A stretch of 47,356 nt of DNA from Flavobacteriaceae bacterium (GTDB taxonomy: Bacteria > Bacteroidota > Bacteroidia > Flavobacteriales > Flavobacteriaceae): contig JALSVQ010000101.1 in the NCBI GenBank assembly GCA_027073495.1, forward strand, positions 1-47,356. Direction: 5' to 3'. A model generated the notes under the pieces. The model made no database searches, was not told the DNA's origin, and saw nothing but the letters and a program-made list of their open reading frames with translations. The position numbers and the translations under genes are program-made. Below, piece by piece: positions 42,293 to 47,356 of the stretch (its first letter is position 1; each line of letters opens with the position of its first letter).

Positions 42293-42943
42293 ATGAAGAA
42301 GTTACTATTTTTAGTATTAATAATGCCATTACTAGCAAAAGCACAAATCGGACTAAACGATAGCACTGCTATACGTAATGATACACTCGTTGCGCAAGAA
42401 ATTGTTCTTGAGGGTGTGAAAGTTATTGCATTCAAACCTTTGAAATTCAGCTCTACAAAAGCAAAAAATCATTATTATTGGCTACAAAAAAAAGTATATC
42501 ATGCGTATCCTTATGCCAAAATTGCGGCTGAAAAATTAGAAAAATTAAAGCAAGAGCTTGCAACTATAAAAAGCAAGCGAAAACGTAAAAAACACACCCG
42601 AAAAGTACAAAAATACCTTGAAGGAGAATTTACCGATCAACTCAAAAAACTCACAAAAACCGAAGGGCAAATATTAGCAAAGCTCGTACATCGGCAAACG
42701 GGAATTACAACATATCAACTGGTTAAAAATTTGAGAAGTGGCTGGCGTGCTTTTTGGTATCAACGCACTGCAAAACTATTTAGTATTGATTTAAAAGCAA
42801 AATATAACCCAAACACTATCAAAGAAGATTTTCTTGTTGAAGATATCTTACAACGTTTTTTTGCTAAAGGATTACTCGATGAACAAGAAAAAAAGATTGA
42901 TTTTGATTATTATGCATTAGTCAAAAAATGGGGCGAATATTAA
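42293..42943 (+). CDS. DUF4294-domain secreted protein
   Basis: A 216-residue protein. The frame is open to 42254, but the ATG at 42293 gives a proper signal peptide (MKKLLFLVLIMPLLAKAQ) and is preferred. The mature part contains YYWLQKKVYHAYPYAKIAAE, a long lysine-rich coiled region (LKQELATIKSKRKRKKHTRK) and GQILAKLVHRQTGITTYQLV, features of the DUF4294 family found in Bacteroidota. The function is unknown. It is divergent from the MazG-aroA unit. Confidence 0.86.
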   Translation: MKKLLFLVLIMPLLAKAQIGLNDSTAIRNDTLVAQEIVLEGVKVIAFKPLKFSSTKAKNHYYWLQKKVYHAYPYAKIAAEKLEKLKQELATIKSKRKRKKHTRKVQKYLEGEFTDQLKKLTKTEGQILAKLVHRQTGITTYQLVKNLRSGWRAFWYQRTAKLFSIDLKAKYNPNTIKEDFLVEDILQRFFAKGLLDEQEKKIDFDYYALVKKWGEY

Positions 42944-43087
42944 TCAATACTTAATTTTTTTTATAATACACACAAAAACAGGTGCTTAATATTATATTTA
43001 GTTGGATAAATTTAACATTTTATACTATTAATTTATTATTTTTATTTTATATATTTACACCTTATCAATTTAATAACACAAATAATC

Positions 43088-43663
43088 ATGAAAAACATTA
43101 AAAACATTAAAAACATTTTAGTAGCAGTTACATTGTTAACTGTATCATTTTCTTATGCACAATTTGACGTTGCATTAAACCCTTTAGGCGCTTTATTTGG
43201 CAGACCAGGAGTGTCAGCAGAATATGTTGTATCAGACAATATTGGTGTTGAGCTAGAGGTTAGCACAGCTTTTGGTAAGGCAGCTGGTATTAGTGTAGAT
43301 GGATACAACCCTAAGCAATCTGGTTTTGGATTGAAACTACAAGGTAAGTATTATTTCTCTCCAGATGAAGGTGCAGATGGAATATACCTTAGTTTATATG
43401 TTAGACAAAAATCTTTAAAAATTGAAGATAAATCTTCAACTGATTATCAAGGGTTTAAAAGTTCTATTTTAGCAGCCGGTTTGACTGTTGGAAAAAAATG
43501 GATTTTTGACAATAGCTTATTCGTTGAAACCGCATTTGGAGCTGGACGTGCATTTTCAGAAAAATATGAATGGTTAGATTCTAGTAATACAGCAACTGAT
43601 TACGGTGTTAATCTTGGTGTTGATTTTGTTGCTAGACTTGCCATAGGTTACCGTTTTAACTAA
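43088..43663 (+). CDS. Small outer-membrane beta-barrel-like secreted protein
   Basis: A 191-residue protein with a signal peptide (about 1-25, ending SYAQ) and a repeated KNI motif in its first residues (MKNIKNIKNI). The mature part alternates glycine- and aromatic-rich strands (GVELEVSTAFGKAAG, GLKLQGKYYFSPDEGADG, LFVETAFGAGRAFSEKYEW) and ends FVARLAIGYRFN, a C-terminal phenylalanine-type strand typical of small outer-membrane barrels related to DUF3575/OmpW-like proteins. Monocistronic, with a strong terminator after it. Confidence 0.8.
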   Translation: MKNIKNIKNILVAVTLLTVSFSYAQFDVALNPLGALFGRPGVSAEYVVSDNIGVELEVSTAFGKAAGISVDGYNPKQSGFGLKLQGKYYFSPDEGADGIYLSLYVRQKSLKIEDKSSTDYQGFKSSILAAGLTVGKKWIFDNSLFVETAFGAGRAFSEKYEWLDSSNTATDYGVNLGVDFVARLAIGYRFN

Positions 43664-43682
43664 GACAAGTAAAATATTCTTT

Positions 43683-43712
43683 AAAAACCACATGTTTTGA
43701 TATGTGGTTTTT
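43683..43712 (+). terminator. Intrinsic terminator after the small barrel gene
   Basis: AAAAACCACAT (43683-43693) pairs with ATGTGGTTTTT (43702-43712) over an 8-base loop, followed by further Ts. Confidence 0.85.
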
Positions 43713-43728
43713 TTAAAATTAAATAATT

Positions 43729-44313
43729 ATGAAACATATTACTATTATTTTAGTATTCTTATTTACTAGTTTGAGTTTTGGTCAATTAACAAAAAAAAGT
43801 GCAACACTTTTCTTTAACAATGGTGATAGCCTAAAATGTTTTGCCCGTGTTTCGGGAGCTAATGTGCGTTATGCAAAAACTAAAAAAGGAAAAGAAACGA
43901 AGATAAACTATAAAGAATTAGATCATATTGAATACCTCAACAAAGATGACTTAACCAAAGTATATTTCATAAAAGAAAAAGGAAAATCTAAACCACCAAA
44001 ATTAATGCAACTGGTTACTAATGGAGCAGTACAAGTCTATTGCGTAGTTTCTGGCTCTACTAATAATCCAAGCTTTATTACTTACAAAAGAGCAAAAGAA
44101 AAAATGTCTTTAAAATCGTACATAATACATTATTTTATCAAACGTAAAGGGGATAAAGAGGTTGTTCGAATTTCTAGACATTTTAAAAATAATATGATTA
44201 GTTTTTTTAACGATTGCAAAGAATTAGTAAGCAATATAAAAGATGAAAAAAAAGGGTTTCACAAAAAAGATATTGTAAATATTGTGGAATTTTATAATAC
44301 CGAATGTAAATAA
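43729..44313 (+). CDS. Secreted protein of unknown function (194 aa)
   Basis: A 194-residue protein with a signal peptide (about 1-18, ending SFGQ). The mature part starts with a beta-rich stretch, LFFNNGDSLKCFARVSGANV, that resembles short secreted Bacteroidota proteins carrying a DUF-type 'nutrient-uptake' start, and continues with a helical, basic end (HFKNNMISFFNDCKELVSNI). I do not recognise a family. It starts 16 bases after the terminator of the small barrel gene and so has its own promoter, which I could not define. Confidence 0.7.
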   Translation: MKHITIILVFLFTSLSFGQLTKKSATLFFNNGDSLKCFARVSGANVRYAKTKKGKETKINYKELDHIEYLNKDDLTKVYFIKEKGKSKPPKLMQLVTNGAVQVYCVVSGSTNNPSFITYKRAKEKMSLKSYIIHYFIKRKGDKEVVRISRHFKNNMISFFNDCKELVSNIKDEKKGFHKKDIVNIVEFYNTECK

Positions 44314-44422
44314 CAATCATCCAAACCATAAGCATGTATTCAAGATATTGAATCTGTATGCATTCATGTGTTTTTTAAAATTCTCTTAACACTTCACATC
44401 CCAAAAAGTCATTATTTTTTTG

Positions 44423-44430
44423 TACTTTTG
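44423..44430 (+). promoter_or_regulatory. Bacteroidota -7 box for ilvE
   Basis: TACTTTTG, an exact TAnnTTTG match, 21 bases before the chosen ATG at 44452. It lies inside the longer open frame that starts at 44368, which argues against that upstream start. Confidence 0.55.
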
Positions 44431-44451
44431 CACAATAAAAATATATTGAAA

Positions 44452-45525
44452 ATGATGATGAGTGAAACAATAACAATTCCGGTAACACAAAACCCAAACA
44501 CCAACTATCAAAATATAGATATCTACAATTGTCCTTTTGGAAAAATCCACACAGACCATATGCTTATCTGTGATTATAAGGATGGCGCTTGGCAAATGCC
44601 TAAAATTGTTCCATTCAAAAATTTTGAAATGTCACCTTTTTCACGTGTTTTTCATTATGGTCAAGCCATATTTGAAGGGATGAAAGCCTATAAAGATGAA
44701 CAAGATGCTGTTTGGCTTTTTCGCCCTCACGATAATTTTACCCGATTTAACAGCTCCGCAAAACGTATGGCAATACCAGAACTTCCCGAAGAATATTTTA
44801 TGGAAGGTGTACGTAAACTCGTTGCTACCGAAAAAAATTGGATTCCAAAAGGTTTTGGAAATTCTTTATACATCAGACCATTTATAATAGCTACAGAACA
44901 AGGTATTTTAGCAGCTCCTTCAAGTGATTATCGATTTGCTGTGATTGTAGCTCCTGCAAATGCTTATTATTATAATGATGTTAATGTAGTTGTTGCAGAA
45001 CGTTATAGCCGTGCTGCCAATGGTGGTGTTGGTGCTGCAAAAGTAGCGGGTAACTATGGCGCACAATTCTACCCTACGCAACTCGCCATTAAAGAAGGCT
45101 ATCAGCAAATTATTTGGACTGATGATATTGAGCACAAATATTTAGAAGAGTCCGGAACAATGAATGTGTTTTTTAGAATAAATGATACTTTAATAACAGC
45201 GCCTACAAGTGACCGTATTCTTGATGGTGTAACACGAAAAAGTGTTCTAAAAATAGCTGAAAATCTAGAAAGAATGAACGTTGAAGTACGTCCTATCACT
45301 ATTGACGAACTTAAAGCGGCACATGAAGATGGATCACTTAAAGAAATTTTTGGAACTGGAACTGCTGCTGTAATAACGCCTATTGCCTCTTTTTCGCATG
45401 AAAACAAAGCTTATAAGCTAAACAAACAAGCTGATAGTTTTGCTGTAAAATTAAAACAAGATTTACTCAATATACAATATAATATTACTAAAGACACTTT
45501 TGGATGGCGAAAAAAAGTTTTATAA
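44452..45525 (+). CDS. ilvE: Branched-chain amino acid aminotransferase
   Basis: A 357-residue fold-type IV pyridoxal-phosphate enzyme, group II, that transfers amino groups between branched-chain 2-oxo acids and glutamate. Motifs are VFHYGQAIFEGMKAYKDEQ, WLFRPHDNFTRFNSSAKRMA, the cofactor lysine in GGVGAAKVAGNYG, and the closing EIFGTGTAAVITPIASF. The frame is open to 44368, but three consecutive ATGs at 44452-44458 follow a -7 box, so the start is set at 44452. The last 22 bases overlap the start of the lipoprotein gene downstream. Confidence 0.94.
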   Translation: MMMSETITIPVTQNPNTNYQNIDIYNCPFGKIHTDHMLICDYKDGAWQMPKIVPFKNFEMSPFSRVFHYGQAIFEGMKAYKDEQDAVWLFRPHDNFTRFNSSAKRMAIPELPEEYFMEGVRKLVATEKNWIPKGFGNSLYIRPFIIATEQGILAAPSSDYRFAVIVAPANAYYYNDVNVVVAERYSRAANGGVGAAKVAGNYGAQFYPTQLAIKEGYQQIIWTDDIEHKYLEESGTMNVFFRINDTLITAPTSDRILDGVTRKSVLKIAENLERMNVEVRPITIDELKAAHEDGSLKEIFGTGTAAVITPIASFSHENKAYKLNKQADSFAVKLKQDLLNIQYNITKDTFGWRKKVL

Positions 45526-46127
45526 CAATAGCAATAATTGCTTTACTATTTGTTAGTTGTGCTGAAAAATCGATTCAAATACCATTATCAGCAACTAGTG
45601 GGCAAACAGAAATATACGACAATTCACCAGTTTGGTTTTCTAAATCTGGTGACACTATTAGTATAAACAAAGGAGGACTGATCAGTTCAACCAATTGGTT
45701 TTTTGCTATTGAAAAAACATTACCGCTTCGACTCATTGTCCCCAATATTCAAAAGCTTCGAAAAAAGAAAAAGAATAGTATTCATGCCAAAGCAGGAACC
45801 AAAAATTATTTTGTTTATGCAGATACTTTGATCAAAAAGAATAGTTTTTTTGATTTTGGAGGAATTAAATATAAGCATATTTCGAAAAACACATTGAAAG
45901 ATAGCATAAAAAACAAGCTGTTTATTAGTAATTCTACCATTCAATTAAACAATGAAAAACTACAATACAAAGACTTAAAGCAAGCACTTTTAAATCTTAA
46001 TAATGAAAAATCTTTACAACTTAGTGCTGCTAGTAATACTACATTTCAAAATTATATAAAAGTGTTACTTCCATTAGAAAAAATGAATATTACATTAGAT
46101 AGCACGCAGTATATCGTTAATAATTAG
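45504..46127 (+). CDS. Putative lipoprotein of unknown function
   Basis: A 207-residue predicted lipoprotein. The signal peptide ends in the lipobox LLFVSC, with C19 lipidated. The mature part has IPLSATSGQTEIYDNSPVWF, a turn-rich middle, and a helical end, and matches no family I recognise. Its start lies 22 bases inside the ilvE gene in another frame, so it is translationally coupled to it. It precedes the diadenylate cyclase gene by 24 bp, in the place often taken in relatives by a short envelope gene. Confidence 0.72.
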   Translation: MAKKSFITIAIIALLFVSCAEKSIQIPLSATSGQTEIYDNSPVWFSKSGDTISINKGGLISSTNWFFAIEKTLPLRLIVPNIQKLRKKKKNSIHAKAGTKNYFVYADTLIKKNSFFDFGGIKYKHISKNTLKDSIKNKLFISNSTIQLNNEKLQYKDLKQALLNLNNEKSLQLSAASNTTFQNYIKVLLPLEKMNITLDSTQYIVNN

Positions 46128-46151
46128 TAAATTGCCCCAAAGAAAAGAAAT

Positions 46152-46916
46152 ATGCTAACACCCAGTTTTATAGATATATTAGACATTTCTTTAGTTGCTA
46201 TATTATTATACTACATATATAAGCTTCTAAGACGCACTGTTGCTATCAATATATTTATCGGTATTGCTATTATTTTTATTATCTGGAAAATAACCGAAGC
46301 ATTGCATATGAAAATGCTTAGTAGCATTTTGGGTTCAATGATTGGCGGTGGTGCTATTGCATTAATAATAGTTTTTCAACAAGAAATACGTAAGTTTTTA
46401 TTGATGATTGGCTCATCCAACTTCACCTCAAAAAAAGGTTTTATAAAACAACTTAAATTTTTAAAATCTGAAGTAAATACCACAGCCTATCTCGATGAAA
46501 TAATGGCTGCTTGTCTCGATTTTTCTAATGACAAAACAGGAGCATTAATCGTTATAGAACGGCATACTTCTTTAGAATTTTTACAAAATACTGGCGATAC
46601 TATGAATATAGTCATCAATAAACCTATTCTGAAAAGTATTTTTTATAAAAATAGTCCACTTCACGATGGTGCCATTATTATACGAAATAACAAAGTAATT
46701 GGCACACGTGTTATTCTTCCCGTTTCTGATGCTGATATTCCTAAACATTATGGACTAAGACATCGTGCTGCGCTTGGTATCACCGAAAAAACAGATACTA
46801 TAGTTATTGTAGTTTCCGAAGAAAACGGAAAAATAACCTATGTCAAAGATGGTCAGTTTTTTGATGTTGAAAATATCGAAAAATGGAAAGAAACCATTAC
46901 CAATGATTTGGAGTAA
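46152..46916 (+). CDS. cdaA: Diadenylate cyclase CdaA
   Basis: A 254-residue membrane enzyme that makes cyclic di-AMP from two ATP. Three N-terminal transmembrane helices (about 11-24, 32-48 and 58-75) are followed by the DAC (DisA_N) domain, with the catalytic DGA motif at 172-174 (SPLHDGAIII) and RHR at 203-205 (LRHRAALGITEKTD). The family name TIGR00159 also applies. No CdaR/YbbR-type regulator gene follows; the next gene is convergent, nine bases away. Cyclic di-AMP generally controls potassium and osmolyte balance and cell-wall homeostasis. Confidence 0.95.
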   Translation: MLTPSFIDILDISLVAILLYYIYKLLRRTVAINIFIGIAIIFIIWKITEALHMKMLSSILGSMIGGGAIALIIVFQQEIRKFLLMIGSSNFTSKKGFIKQLKFLKSEVNTTAYLDEIMAACLDFSNDKTGALIVIERHTSLEFLQNTGDTMNIVINKPILKSIFYKNSPLHDGAIIIRNNKVIGTRVILPVSDADIPKHYGLRHRAALGITEKTDTIVIVVSEENGKITYVKDGQFFDVENIEKWKETITNDLE

Positions 46917-46925
46917 TATAATGTA

Positions 46926-47342
46926 CTAATCTACCAAAAACGTTATTCTTTCTTTTGGAGCAATTAATGTAATACGAACTATTTTGCTATTTTGTATTTT
47001 ATTGAGTTGTTGTTTTTCTAAATCGTAATCTATCAAAGTAATACTACGCCCTGAAATAGCAGAAAGTTCAGATACTAACTCCAAAGCATCCGATTTCAAT
47101 AGCATTTCACTACCATCTTTAAACAACAATTCCAGTTGTACAGCATTTTCTGTTTTGAAGAACAAATCTCCTATCACAATAGTTTTAAGCATAAAAAACC
47201 CACCCAACTCATCGTAACCAAAATGAATGTCATTATTTTCAGACTGAGCAAAGGGCGATGTTGTGATACTTTGTATCATTTCTTCGGCTTGCTTAGTACC
47301 TGCCTGTTTTTTGTGTAATGATGCGAATATTTTTTTAAACAT
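46926..47342 (-). CDS. Protein of unknown function (138 aa)
   Basis: A 138-residue protein starting MFKKIFASLHKKQAGTKQAE, with no signal peptide or membrane helix. The middle has alternating strands (GYDELGGFFMLKTIVIGDLF, then MLLKSDALELVSELSAISGR), and the end returns to strand pattern (SKIVRITLIAPKERITFLVD). I do not recognise a family. It is convergent with cdaA with nine bases between the stop codons, and its ATG is 14 bases from the window edge, so the upstream context is unseen. Confidence 0.72.
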   Translation of the reverse strand: MFKKIFASLHKKQAGTKQAEEMIQSITTSPFAQSENNDIHFGYDELGGFFMLKTIVIGDLFFKTENAVQLELLFKDGSEMLLKSDALELVSELSAISGRSITLIDYDLEKQQLNKIQNSKIVRITLIAPKERITFLVD

Positions 47343-47356
47343 GGATATCTTTTTTA

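Noticed and set aside
44368-44451. Longer start of ilvE at 44368
   Set aside because: The added 28 residues contain a promoter -7 box and are not part of the conserved enzyme.
1-47356. CRISPR arrays, rRNA genes, complete insertion sequences, prophage or biosynthetic clusters
   Set aside because: I saw no regularly spaced repeats, rRNA sequence, other transposases or typical cluster genes anywhere in the window.

Overview
This 47.4-kb window is chromosomal DNA of a low-GC member of the Bacteroidota, most likely a Flavobacteriaceae species. The signs are: Bacteroidota -7 promoter boxes (TAnnTTTG) in front of many genes, several secreted proteins with CarboxypepD_reg-like N-domains, TonB-type outer-membrane receptors, a type IX secretion sorting domain, LytTR/LytS signalling, and housekeeping blocks such as prs-rplY-pth. 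Most of it is an ordinary core chromosome. One stretch around a tRNA-Leu gene is accessory and decaying.

Layout. 1-2289 (minus) holds the start of a membrane protein and a LytS-type kinase with its LytTR regulator. 2503-5758 (plus) is a two-gene unit: a DUF5694 lipoprotein and an outer-membrane beta-barrel protein. 5824-13356 (minus) is a five-gene export unit: HlyD-type adaptor, ABC ATPase, small secreted protein and two tandem FtsX/MacB-like permeases. Divergent from it are an NtrC-type sigma-54 activator (13516) and its histidine kinase (15614). These two are separated by a REP-associated transposase (RAYT) and a perfect 22-bp palindrome. A candidate sigma-54 promoter precedes the adaptor gene, which suggests that the two-component system controls the exporter.

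16980-25114 is housekeeping: rlmH, a YihY/BrkB membrane protein, priA, mgsA, pth, rplY and prs. 25205-28590 is the accessory stretch. It holds a partial duplication of prs with its promoter (now a pseudogene), two unrecognised membrane proteins, tRNA-Leu(CAA), a frameshifted pseudogene, ORF remnants and a dispersed repeat.

28589-35788 (minus) contains a DEAD-box helicase, an ECF sigma factor, a family-2 glycosyltransferase, a small cysteine-rich membrane protein, murB, a class I aminotransferase, an AIM24-family protein and a DUF4442 protein. 35922-37301 (plus) has a miniature T9SS-sorted protein and xerD. 37347-42184 (minus) has a TonB-dependent receptor, a CarboxypepD_reg-like protein, aroA and a MazG-like pyrophosphohydrolase. 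42293-46916 (plus) has a DUF4294 protein, two secreted proteins, ilvE, a lipoprotein overlapping ilvE, and a CdaA-type diadenylate cyclase. The window closes with an unrecognised 138-aa protein.

I did not find a convincing new defence or biosynthetic system. The items most worth a second look are the RAYT/palindrome insertion splitting a two-component operon, the predicted sigma-54 circuit of the exporter, and the prs duplication beside tRNA-Leu. All family assignments are from reading motifs; no database search was run.
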